Below, in pieces: positions 34,205 to 42,364 of a DNA stretch of 63,826 nt. Each line of letters starts with the position of its first letter. Position 1 is the stretch's first letter. The position numbers and the translations under genes were made by a program. Origin of the DNA: Streptomyces sp. DvalAA-43 (GTDB lineage: Bacteria > Actinomycetota > Actinomycetes > Streptomycetales > Streptomycetaceae); contig NZ_FMBW01000079.1 of the NCBI RefSeq assembly GCF_900091725.1, positions 1 to 63,826 of the forward strand. Reading direction: 5' to 3'. The notes below the pieces were generated by a model. It searched no databases. It saw only the letters and a list, made by a program, of their open reading frames with translations, and was not told the DNA's origin.

Positions 34205-36397
34205 ATGGCCGGCGAACAGCAGACGGCGATGCCCGCACAGGTCCAGGAGCGGCACGCGCTCCTCGCCGAGCAGGTCGAGGAGCACCGCTTCCGGTACTAC
34301 GTGAAGGACCAGCCGGTCGTCAGCGACGCCGAGTTCGACCGGCTGATGCGCGAGCTGGAGGACCTGGAGGAGACGTATCCGCAGCTGCGCACGCCGGATT
34401 CGCCGACGCAGAAGGTCGCGGGCCCGTACCGGACGGAATTCACCTCCGTCGAGCACCGCGAGCGGATGCTCTCGCTGGACAACGCCTTCGACGACCTGGA
34501 GCTGGCCGCCTGGGGCGAGCGGATCGCCAAGGACGTCGGCACCACCGACTACCACTTCCTGTGCGAGCCGAAGGTCGACGGCCTGGCGGTCAACCTCACC
34601 TACGAGCACGGGCGGCTGACCCGGGCCGCCACCCGCGGCGACGGCCGCACCGGCGAGGACATCACCCCCAACGTCCGTACGATCGCCGAGATCCCGCACC
34701 GGCTGAAGGGCGACCGGGTCCCGGCGCTGGTCGAGATCCGTGGCGAGGTCTTCTTCCCGATGGAGGCCTTCGAGGAGCTCAACGCCCGGCTCGTCGAGGC
34801 CGACGACAAGCCGTTCGCCAATCCGCGCAACGCGGCGGCGGGTTCGCTGCGCCAGAAGGACCCGAAGGTCACCGCCACCCGCCCGCTCCACATGGTGGTG
34901 CACGGCATCGGCGCCCGCGAGGGCTTCGACATCGACTGCCTCTCGCACGCCTACGAGCTGCTGCACGAATGGGGCCTGCCCACCGCCAAGTACAACAAGG
35001 TGGTGGATTCCCTCGACGGGGTACGGGAGTTCATCAGGTACTTCGGTGAGAACCGGCACTCCGTGGAGCACGAGATCGACGGAGTGGTCGTCAAGCTCGA
35101 CGAGATCCCGCTCCAGGGCCGGCTCGGCTCCACCTCGCGCGCCCCGCGCTGGGCGATCGCCTGGAAGTACGCCCCGGAGGAGGTCAACACCAAGCTGGTC
35201 AACATCCGGGTCGGCGTCGGCCGGACCGGCCGGGTCACGCCGTACGCCCAGGTCGAGCCGGTCGAAGTGGCGGGCTCAGAGGTGGAGTTCGCCACCCTGC
35301 ACAACCAGAACGTGGTGAAGGCGAAGGGCGTCCTCATCGGGGACACGGTGGTGCTCCGCAAGGCGGGCGACGTGATCCCGGAGATCCTCGGCCCGGTCGT
35401 CGACCTCCGCGACGGCACCGAGCGGGCGTTCGTGATGCCGACGCACTGCCCGGAGTGCGGCACGGAACTGAAGCCCATGAAGGAGGCGGACGTCGATGTC
35501 CGTTGCCCCAACGCGCGGTCCTGCCCGGCCCAGCTCCGGGAGCGCATCGCCTATCTCGCGGGCCGCAAGTGCCTCGACATCGACCACTTCGGCTATGTCG
35601 CCGCCGCGGCCCTCACCAAGCCGCTGGAGCCCGCCGATCCGCCGCTGCGCGACGAGGGCGATCTGTTCGGGCTGACCGTCGAGCAGCTGCTGCCGATCCG
35701 GGCCTATGTCCGGGACCAGGACAGCGGGCTGCCCAAGCGCGACCCGAAGACCGGCGAGGAGAAGACCGCCTGGGTCTTCGCCAACCAGCAAGGTGAGCCG
35801 AAGAAGAACGCCCTCGCCATGCTCGACGCCATCGCCGCGGCCAAGGAGGCACCGCTCGCCCGGATCCTCACCGGGCTGTCCATCCGCCATGTGGGCCCGG
35901 TCGCCGCCGCCGAACTGGCCCGTCAGTTCCGCTCCATGGACCGGATCGACGAGGCGTCCGAACAGGAGCTGATCGAGGCCGACGGGGTCGGGGACATCAT
36001 CGCCGCATCGGTGAAGCAGTGGCTCGCCGAGGACTGGCACCGGGAGATCCTGCGCAAGTGGCGCGAGGCCGGGGTCCGGATGGAGGACGTGGGCACCGGC
36101 GAGGACGAGGGGCCGCGTCCGCTCGAAGGGCTGACCGTCGTCGTCACCGGCACGCTGACCGGCCACACCAGGGATGGCGCGAAAGAGGCGCTCCAGAGCC
36201 GTGGTGCCAAGGTGACAGGTTCCGTTTCGAAGAAGACCTCCTTCGTGGTCGTCGGCGACAACCCCGGTTCCAAGTACGAGAAGGCCATGCAGCTGAAGGT
36301 TCCGGTACTGGACGAGGACGGCTTCGCCGTACTGCTCGAACAGGGTCCGGACGCGGCGCGCGAGGCGGCGGTGCCGGCCGAAGAACCGGCGGAATAG
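34205..36397 (+). CDS. ligA: NAD-dependent DNA ligase
   Basis: Essential replicative ligase, 730 residues. Adenylated lysine K123 in CEPKVDGLAVNL; domain Ia at the N terminus (HRFRYYVKDQPVVSDAEFD); OB fold; four-Cys zinc finger (CPECG ... RCPNARSCPAQL); helix-hairpin-helix repeats; C-terminal BRCT (about 640-710, VVVTGTLTGHTRDG). There is a polar insertion between the zinc finger and HhH region (about 480-530), common in actinomycete ligases. The final residues EEPAE lead straight into a repeat that continues past the stop. Confidence 0.98.
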   Translation: MAGEQQTAMPAQVQERHALLAEQVEEHRFRYYVKDQPVVSDAEFDRLMRELEDLEETYPQLRTPDSPTQKVAGPYRTEFTSVEHRERMLSLDNAFDDLELAAWGERIAKDVGTTDYHFLCEPKVDGLAVNLTYEHGRLTRAATRGDGRTGEDITPNVRTIAEIPHRLKGDRVPALVEIRGEVFFPMEAFEELNARLVEADDKPFANPRNAAAGSLRQKDPKVTATRPLHMVVHGIGAREGFDIDCLSHAYELLHEWGLPTAKYNKVVDSLDGVREFIRYFGENRHSVEHEIDGVVVKLDEIPLQGRLGSTSRAPRWAIAWKYAPEEVNTKLVNIRVGVGRTGRVTPYAQVEPVEVAGSEVEFATLHNQNVVKAKGVLIGDTVVLRKAGDVIPEILGPVVDLRDGTERAFVMPTHCPECGTELKPMKEADVDVRCPNARSCPAQLRERIAYLAGRKCLDIDHFGYVAAAALTKPLEPADPPLRDEGDLFGLTVEQLLPIRAYVRDQDSGLPKRDPKTGEEKTAWVFANQQGEPKKNALAMLDAIAAAKEAPLARILTGLSIRHVGPVAAAELARQFRSMDRIDEASEQELIEADGVGDIIAASVKQWLAEDWHREILRKWREAGVRMEDVGTGEDEGPRPLEGLTVVVTGTLTGHTRDGAKEALQSRGAKVTGSVSKKTSFVVVGDNPGSKYEKAMQLKVPVLDEDGFAVLLEQGPDAAREAAVPAEEPAE

Positions 36398-36460
36398 GGC
36401 AGATCCCCACCAGGGACCGGCGGAACCGAGCAGATCCGGCCATGGACCGGCGGAACCGGG
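36385..36460 (+). repeat. 30/31-bp tandem repeat spanning the ligA stop codon
   Basis: ACCGGCGGAA occurs at 36385 (in ligA, just before TAG), 36416 and 36446, with periods of 31 and 30 bp. GCAGATCC accompanies the first two copies. The stop codon lies inside the first unit. Confidence 0.85.
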
Positions 36461-36752
36461 CGGTCGGCGGACGGGCGACGAGACAGGGCGGCGGAAAGGG
36501 ATGCGGGGGGACAGACGGGGGCAACTCTTCCGCCCCGCGGCCGGTTCACCCGATCGGCGCATAGCAGATGCTGACGGACGGTCGGTCCGCATTCGGGCAA
36601 GAGCGTCAGAGCGCTGCCCGTAGGAGCCATCCGCGGCCTACTGTTGATACGTGCACCTGCCGTGCCCGGCCGCGGGGTGGGAAACCGGGTCGTGGCGGCA
36701 TGGAACGGAACCATCAGGTGACATCGGCACCGCCGGCTGTGAGAGGGACGGA
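36461..36752 (+). other. Spacer upstream of the RmdB-like gene
   Basis: No gene is seen after the ligA repeat. The AT-richer stretch around 36640-36652 (CTACTGTTGATACG) is a plausible promoter. GAGAGGGACGGA directly before ATG 36753 is the ribosome-binding site. A longer in-frame reading from 36651 exists but is less codon-biased. Confidence 0.4.
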
Positions 36753-38915
36753 ATGAAACCGACCGAGAGCGCCGCACCGGTGTCGCGGCTGCAAGGTTTC
36801 GTCGGCCTCACGCCAAAAGTGGGTGCCGTTGTCATCGCGATCGCCGTTGTCCAGATCGCGACCGGTTTCTATCGGACCGTGAGCGAAGGACACGCGCTCT
36901 TCCCCGACGGCAGAGCCGGCTGGTCCCTCGCCGTCCTGACCGGAATCATCGTCGGCCATCTCGTCGCGCTCGGACGCGACCGCTGGTGGGGCGGCACCGG
37001 CTCCGGGGCCTCGCTCACCCTGGCGGTGCTGCTGCTCTACGGCTGGGTGCCCGCCGCGCTGGTCAGCCTGGTCGTCGTCGTCCTGGTCGGCGTCGCCCGC
37101 AGACACCGCTGGTGGCAGGGGCTGCTGCACGGCGCGGTGGACATCCTGGGGATAGGCGCGGCGGCCCTGGTGCTCGCCGCGTTCGGTGAGGTGCAGACCG
37201 TCGAATCGCCCTGGCGGCCACTCGACTGGGGCATCGACGCCGTCCCCGGGGTCCTGCTGGCCGCCTCCACCTACCTCCTGGTCACCCGGGTCCTGCTGTG
37301 GTACGCGCAGGCACCCCAGGGCGGCGGCGGGCTGCCGACCATCGCCCGCACCGCCCTGCTGCGCCAGGGCCTCGTCGCGGTCGCCCTGCTCGCCATCGCA
37401 CCGCTGATCTGCGTCGTCGCGATGGCCACCCCCCTGCTCCTGCCGCTCTTCGCCGTCCCGCTGATCGCTCTGGACTCCGCGCTCTGGATCGCCCGTGCCC
37501 GTGCCGAGGAGCAGCTGCGCGACCCGCTGACCGGGCTGCCCAACCGGCAGTGGCTGCTGGAGCGCACCTGGACGGCCCTGGAGGACGCCGAGTCCGTCGG
37601 GGCGAGAGCCGCTCTGGTCCTGATCGACCTCGACCGTTTCCGCGCGGTCAACGACACCCTCGGCCATCTGGCGGGGGACCGGCTGCTGTTGCAGATAGCG
37701 GAACGCCTCCGCCTCGCGCTGCCCCGGGGCGCGGAGGCCGCGCGGCTCGGCGGCGACGAGTTCGCGGTGCTCCTGCCGACCGCCGACTCCACCACCAGCG
37801 CCCAGCGGGTCGCCCGCCATCTCGTCGCCGAGCTGTCCTCCCCGCTGGACCTCGACGGGCTGACCCTGGTGCTGGAGGCCAGCGCCGGGGTCGCCGTCTA
37901 TCCGGACCACGCGCTGGACGCCGAGGGGCTGCTCAGGCGCGCGGACGTGGCGATGTACCAGGCCAAGCGGGACCGTACGGGCGTCGAGGTCTACGAGTCG
38001 AAGCGGGACAGCAACACCCCCGACCGGCTCGGCCTCCTGGGTGATCTGCGCCGTGCCCTGGACGCCGGTGAGGTCGAGCTGCACTACCAGCCGAAGGTCC
38101 GCTTCGACGGTCAGGTGGCCGGTCTCGAAGCCCTGGTGCGCTGGGTGCATCCGGAACGCGGCAGGGTCCCCCCGGACGAGTTCATCGCCATCGCCGAGTC
38201 GTCCGGCCTCATGCCGCACCTCACGGAGTACGTCCTGGAGACGGCGCTGGCCCAGGTCGCCCGGTGGCGGGCGCAGGGGCTCTTCGTCCCGGTCGCGGTC
38301 AATGTCTCGCCGCGCGACGTCCACACCCCCGGGTTCGCGGGCGGCGTCGCGGCCCGGCTCGCCCGGCACGGCGTCCCGGCCGGGGCGCTCCAGCTGGAGA
38401 TAACGGAACACGTGCTGCTGGAGGACCCGCAGCGCGCCGCCGACACGCTTGCCGGGCTGACCGGGCACGGCGTGAAGATGTCCCTCGACGACTTCGGTAC
38501 GGGGTACTCCTCGCTCGTCCATCTGCGGCGGCTGCCGGTCAGCGAGCTGAAGATCGACCGCTCGTTCGTGGCCCGGCTGGCCGTGGACAACGAGGACGCG
38601 GAGATCGTCCGCTGCACGATCGACCTGGCCCACTCGCTCGGCCTGCTGGTCGTCGCGGAAGGGGTCGAGGACGACGAGACCTGGGAGCGGCTGCGGGATC
38701 TGCGCTGCGACGCGGTGCAGGGGTGGCTGGTCGCCGCCGCGATGCCGCCGCTGGAGACCACGGCCTGGCTGCGGGCGCGTGGCGAGCACGGCTGGCGGCG
38801 CCCCGCCGAGCTGGCTGCCGCGGCGGCAGCCGCCGCGGCAGCGGCCGGCATCCAGCCGGAGCTGGAACAGCGCCCGCCCGGACGACCGGTCAACTCACGG
38901 CCCGCGACGACCTGA
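36753..38915 (+). CDS. rmdB: Membrane GGDEF-EAL protein, RmdB-like
   Basis: c-di-GMP turnover protein, 720 residues. About six to eight N-terminal membrane helices (to about 240), then a GGDEF domain (motif residues 333-337 in ARLGGDEFAVLL) and an EAL domain (EAL at 459-461, DDFGTGYSS and KIDRSF intact). The position of the inhibitory RxxD site reads PRGA, so product inhibition is probably absent. Both catalytic motifs are intact. From memory the S. coelicolor homologue beside ligA is RmdB, reported as a phosphodiesterase affecting development; the symbol rests on that synteny. The C terminus has an 11-Ala run. The stop lies in a 31/32-bp repeat. Confidence 0.92.
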   Translation: MKPTESAAPVSRLQGFVGLTPKVGAVVIAIAVVQIATGFYRTVSEGHALFPDGRAGWSLAVLTGIIVGHLVALGRDRWWGGTGSGASLTLAVLLLYGWVPAALVSLVVVVLVGVARRHRWWQGLLHGAVDILGIGAAALVLAAFGEVQTVESPWRPLDWGIDAVPGVLLAASTYLLVTRVLLWYAQAPQGGGGLPTIARTALLRQGLVAVALLAIAPLICVVAMATPLLLPLFAVPLIALDSALWIARARAEEQLRDPLTGLPNRQWLLERTWTALEDAESVGARAALVLIDLDRFRAVNDTLGHLAGDRLLLQIAERLRLALPRGAEAARLGGDEFAVLLPTADSTTSAQRVARHLVAELSSPLDLDGLTLVLEASAGVAVYPDHALDAEGLLRRADVAMYQAKRDRTGVEVYESKRDSNTPDRLGLLGDLRRALDAGEVELHYQPKVRFDGQVAGLEALVRWVHPERGRVPPDEFIAIAESSGLMPHLTEYVLETALAQVARWRAQGLFVPVAVNVSPRDVHTPGFAGGVAARLARHGVPAGALQLEITEHVLLEDPQRAADTLAGLTGHGVKMSLDDFGTGYSSLVHLRRLPVSELKIDRSFVARLAVDNEDAEIVRCTIDLAHSLGLLVVAEGVEDDETWERLRDLRCDAVQGWLVAAAMPPLETTAWLRARGEHGWRRPAELAAAAAAAAAAAGIQPELEQRPPGRPVNSRPATT

Positions 38916-38990
38916 GGGCACGAGGACTGAGGCCGCGGCGGCCTGAGCACGTGGCGGCCCGAGCCCGCGCCGACCTGAGCCGTGACGGTC
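38905..38990 (+). repeat. 31/32-bp tandem repeat spanning the RmdB-like stop codon
   Basis: CCTGAG occurs at 38911 (containing the TGA stop), 38942 and 38974, periods 31 and 32 bp, each preceded by CGACGA/CGGCGG/CGCCGA-like sequence. The copies fill the spacer up to the convergent TetR gene. Confidence 0.75.
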
Positions 38991-39000
38991 GTGGGCGCCT

Positions 39001-39582
39001 TCAGTGGGTGGACGCGAAGTGGCCTATCAGTAGGGCCAGGCGGCGGTCGTGGGCCTCCGGTGGGAGGCGGTCGCTGCGGGTCAGCGTGGCCAGACCATGG
39101 AGGCTCGCCCAGTACGTCTCCGTGAGCAGGACCGGATCGTCGCCGTCCACGGCCATCGGCTCGACGGCCAGGCGCAGCTCGTCGAAGGCCTCGTGCAGCG
39201 CTGCCGGTGCCTCGGGTGTGGCGAACGGCAGATCCACCGCGTGCGTGAACATCGCGTCGTACAGCGCGGGCCGTTCGCGCGCGAAGTCCGTGTACGCCCG
39301 GCTCAGCGCGGCCAGCGCGCCCCGCTCGTCCTTCGCCGCGGTGCGAGCCGCCCGTAGCGCGGTGGCCAGCTCGCCGCAGCCCTCCACCGCGACCGCCGCC
39401 ATGATGGCGTCCCTGCCCTTGAAGTGGCTGTAGAGGACCGGCTGGCTGTACTCGACCTCGGAGGCGAGCCGGCGCGTGGTCACCGCGCTCCAGCCTTCCG
39501 ACTCCGCCAGCTTCCGCGCGGCCGTCACGATCAGCTGCTCCCGCTCCGCCCGCTCGCGCTCCCGGCGCGTCCGAATAGTCAT
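39001..39582 (-). CDS. TetR-family regulator facing DUF4267 gene
   Basis: A 193-residue TetR regulator with the HTH VTTRRLASEVEYSQPVLYSHFKGRDAI. Start ATG 39582 (MTIRTRRERERAEREQ); the frame stays open to 39687 but that part covers the operators. Directly upstream are three palindromic elements containing GCTAGC. It almost certainly represses itself and the divergent DUF4267 gene. Inducer unknown. Confidence 0.93.
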   Translation of the reverse strand: MTIRTRRERERAEREQLIVTAARKLAESEGWSAVTTRRLASEVEYSQPVLYSHFKGRDAIMAAVAVEGCGELATALRAARTAAKDERGALAALSRAYTDFARERPALYDAMFTHAVDLPFATPEAPAALHEAFDELRLAVEPMAVDGDDPVLLTETYWASLHGLATLTRSDRLPPEAHDRRLALLIGHFASTH

Positions 39583-39589
39583 GCGAGAA

Positions 39590-39660
39590 ATTCTAGCAGC
39601 GCTAGCGAATCTGTCGGAGCTTCTGCTAGCTTCGCTCTTGTTGCTAGCGGCGCTAGCAAC
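39590..39660. promoter_or_regulatory. Triple GCTAGC-centred operator
   Basis: Site 3 is a perfect inverted repeat, GTTGCTAGC-GGC-GCTAGCAAC (39640-39660). Site 1 (39591-39609) is TTCTAGC-AGC-GCTAGCGAA, nearly symmetric. Between them, 39617-39637 is a weaker copy, GAGCTTCT-GCTAGC-TTCGCTC. Centres are about 25 bp apart. Such arrays are typical TetR operators. Confidence 0.8.
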
Positions 39661-39738
39661 GGTGGTCCGTGAGGCCGCCCCGTGCAATCGCCCATGAAGT
39701 CGTCCGGTGCGAAGCCGTCAGAAGCCAGGAGTCCTGCC

Positions 39739-40107
39739 ATGACTGTCGCCGCGTACACGCTCGCCGTGGTGCTCGACCTGTTCGTCGTGTTCATCGGAGC
39801 CCGCTTCCTGCTCCGGCCCCTGCCCTCCGCCGCCGGATACGGAGTCCCCGCCAAGGCGGACGGGGACCGCGCGTACCTCACGGTCAAGGGGCTCAGGGAC
39901 CTCACGTTCGGCCTGCTCGGCCTGGCGCTCCTCGCGTTCGCCGGTGCGCGGGCCGAGGCGTGGTACATGCTGCTCGTGGCGCTGGTGCCGCTCGGCGACA
40001 CGCTCATAGTGCTGCGCCACGGCGGGACGAAGGCGGTCGCGTACGGCATCCACTTCGCGACCGCCGTCGTGGTCCTCGTCAGCGCCGGCCTGCTGTTCGC
40101 CGTCTGA
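39739..40107 (+). CDS. DUF4267-like membrane protein
   Basis: A 122-residue protein with four predicted helices (first AAYTLAVVLDLFVVFIGARF, last TAVVVLVSAGLLFAV) and the block YLTVKGLRDLTFGLLGLALL, as in DUF4267. ATG 39739 follows AGGAG. It is divergent from the TetR gene and probably its main target. Role unknown; DUF4267 genes often sit beside TetR regulators in actinobacteria, to my knowledge. Confidence 0.85.
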   Translation: MTVAAYTLAVVLDLFVVFIGARFLLRPLPSAAGYGVPAKADGDRAYLTVKGLRDLTFGLLGLALLAFAGARAEAWYMLLVALVPLGDTLIVLRHGGTKAVAYGIHFATAVVVLVSAGLLFAV

Positions 40108-40307
40108 ACCCCCGGTGCGTGCGGGAGCGCCGCCGCAACCACTACCCGGACAGCGCGGTGCGGGAGAAAAGACGCCGAGGAGCCCCTCCGGGGGAAACCG
40201 TTTAGGGGCCATGCCTCCGGGCCCCATAGGATTGGGGGTCGGCGGCACACTTCCACCTGCCGCCGGCCCCCGGCCACAACCACACACCAACCCCTGAGGA
40301 TCGCTGC

Positions 40308-40604
40308 ATGCCTGGCATCACGCGCGAGGAGGTCGCCCACCTCGCCCGGCTGGCGCGTCTGGAGCTGAAGGGCGAAGAGCTCGATCACTTCGCCGGTCAG
40401 CTCGACGACATCATCGGCGCGGTCGCCCGCGTCTCCGAGGTCGCCGACCAAGACGTACCGCCGACCTCCCACCCGCTGCCGCTGACCAACGTCATGCGCG
40501 CGGACGAGGTCCGTCCGTCGCTCACCCCCGAGCAGGCGCTCTCCGGCGCCCCGGCCCAGGAGCAGCAGCGTTTCAAGGTGCCGCAGATCCTGGGGGAGGA
40601 CTAA
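40308..40604 (+). CDS. gatC: Aspartyl/glutamyl-tRNA amidotransferase subunit C
   Basis: Small 98-residue subunit of GatCAB, which amidates Glu-tRNA-Gln and/or Asp-tRNA-Asn. MPGITREEVAHLARLARLEL is diagnostic. It is first in the operon; a promoter-like CATAGGAT lies at about 40225-40235 upstream. Only 6 bp separate it from gatA. Confidence 0.97.
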   Translation: MPGITREEVAHLARLARLELKGEELDHFAGQLDDIIGAVARVSEVADQDVPPTSHPLPLTNVMRADEVRPSLTPEQALSGAPAQEQQRFKVPQILGED

Positions 40605-40610
40605 ACAGCC

Positions 40611-42113
40611 ATGACGGACAACAGCACCATCATCAAGCTCACCGCCGCCGAGATCGCCGCAGGGATCGCCTCCGGCGAGCTCACGGCCGTCCAGGTGACC
40701 GAGGCCCACCTGGCCAGGATCGACGCGGTCGACGAGAAGGTCCACGCCTTCCTGCACATCGACCGCGAGGGCGCCCTCGCGCAGGCCCGCGCCGTCGACG
40801 CCAAGAAAGCGGCCGGTGAGAAGCTCGGCCCGCTGGCCGGCGTCCCGCTCGCGCTCAAGGACATCTTCACCACCGAGGACATGCCGACCACGGTCGGTTC
40901 CAAGATCCTCGAAGGCTGGATCCCGCCGTACGACGCGACCCTCACCAAGCGGCTGAAGGCCGCCGACGTCGTCATCCTCGGCAAGACCAACATGGACGAG
41001 TTCGCCATGGGGTCCTCCACCGAGAACAGCGCCTACGGCCCGACCGGCAACCCCTGGGACCTCACCCGCATCCCGGGCGGCTCCGGCGGCGGTTCGTCCG
41101 CCGCGCTCGCCGCGTACGAGGCCCCGCTCGCCATCGGCACGGACACCGGCGGCTCCATCCGCCAGCCCGCCGCCGTCACCGGCACCGTCGGCGTCAAGCC
41201 CACCTACGGCGGCGTCTCCCGCTACGGCATGGTGGCCTTCTCCAGTTCCCTGGACCAGGGCGGCCCCTGCGCCCGCACCGTCCTGGACGCGGCCCTGCTG
41301 CACGAGGCGATCGCCGGGCACGACCCGATGGACTCGACGTCCATCGACGCCCCGGTCCCGCCGGTCGTCGAGGCCGCCCGCAACGGCAGCGTCGAGGGCA
41401 TGCGCGTCGGCGTCGTCAAGCAGTTCGCCGGTGAGGGCTACCAGGCGGGCGTCGTCCAGCGCTTCAACGAGTCGGTCGAGCTGCTGAAGTCGCTCGGCGC
41501 CACGATCGTCGAGCTGGACTGCCCGTCCTTCGACCTGGCCCTGTCGGCGTACTACCTGATCGCGCCGTCCGAGTGCTCCTCCAACCTGGCCCGCTTCGAC
41601 GCCATGCGCTACGGCCTGCGCGTCGGCGACGACGGCACGCGCTCCGCCGAGGACGTCACCGCGCTCACCCGCGAGGCCGGTTTCGGCGACGAGGTCAAGC
41701 GCCGCGTCATCCTCGGTACGTACGCCCTCAGCTCCGGCTACTACGACGCGTACTACGGCTCGGCGCAGAAGGTCCGCACCCTCATCACGCAGGACTTCGC
41801 GAAGGCCTTCGAGCAGGTCGACGTCATCGTCTCCCCGACGACGCCCACCACCGCCTTCCCGATCGGCGAGCGCGCCGACGACCCGATGGCGATGTACCTC
41901 GCGGACCTGTGCACCATCCCGACCAACCTCGCGGGCAACTCCGCCATGTCGCTGCCCTGCGGCCTGGCACCCGAGGACGGCCTGCCGGTCGGGTTGCAGA
42001 TCATCGCCCCCGCCATGAAGGACGACCGTCTCTACAAGGTCGGAGCCGCCGTCGAGGCCGCCTTCGTGGAAAAGTGGGGTCACCCGCTGCTGGAGGAGGC
42101 TCCGTCGTTGTGA
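40611..42113 (+). CDS. gatA: Aspartyl/glutamyl-tRNA amidotransferase subunit A
   Basis: Amidase subunit that releases ammonia from glutamine, 500 residues. The Ser-cisSer-Lys triad is visible: Lys in LALKDIFTT, Ser in GGSGGGSSAALAA and Ser in GTDTGGSIRQPA. Translation of the next small gene begins on its stop (GTGA overlap). Confidence 0.98.
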   Translation: MTDNSTIIKLTAAEIAAGIASGELTAVQVTEAHLARIDAVDEKVHAFLHIDREGALAQARAVDAKKAAGEKLGPLAGVPLALKDIFTTEDMPTTVGSKILEGWIPPYDATLTKRLKAADVVILGKTNMDEFAMGSSTENSAYGPTGNPWDLTRIPGGSGGGSSAALAAYEAPLAIGTDTGGSIRQPAAVTGTVGVKPTYGGVSRYGMVAFSSSLDQGGPCARTVLDAALLHEAIAGHDPMDSTSIDAPVPPVVEAARNGSVEGMRVGVVKQFAGEGYQAGVVQRFNESVELLKSLGATIVELDCPSFDLALSAYYLIAPSECSSNLARFDAMRYGLRVGDDGTRSAEDVTALTREAGFGDEVKRRVILGTYALSSGYYDAYYGSAQKVRTLITQDFAKAFEQVDVIVSPTTPTTAFPIGERADDPMAMYLADLCTIPTNLAGNSAMSLPCGLAPEDGLPVGLQIIAPAMKDDRLYKVGAAVEAAFVEKWGHPLLEEAPSL

Positions 42114-42349
42114 GCGCACTGACCAAGGCCAAGGGCTTCAAGAAGTCCAAGACCGGTACGTACCTGTCCATCGGCACCACCGCCTTCGGGGCGGTCGGTG
42201 TGCTCAAGCAGGCCAGGAAGGCCCGCTACGAGCACGACACGCTGCGACTGATCGACGCCGTTGTCTCCGCCGCCGCCATCGCCACCGGTGTCGCCCTGCT
42301 GCTGCGCGAGCTCAAGCGCCTCGGCGACGACGACGTACTGCTGGGCTGA
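42110..42349 (+). CDS. Small conserved protein between gatA and gatB, 79 aa
   Basis: GTG 42110 overlaps the gatA stop, so translation is coupled. The 79-residue product has a basic start (SALTKAKGFKKSKTG), an alpha-helical middle and one hydrophobic stretch (LIDAVVSAAAIATGVALLL) followed by a charged tail. I recall a small gene at this position in S. coelicolor too. It may be a membrane-associated accessory of the amidotransferase or merely cotranscribed. Function unknown. Confidence 0.8.
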   Translation: MSALTKAKGFKKSKTGTYLSIGTTAFGAVGVLKQARKARYEHDTLRLIDAVVSAAAIATGVALLLRELKRLGDDDVLLG

Positions 42350-42364
42350 GAGGGAAGTTTCACC

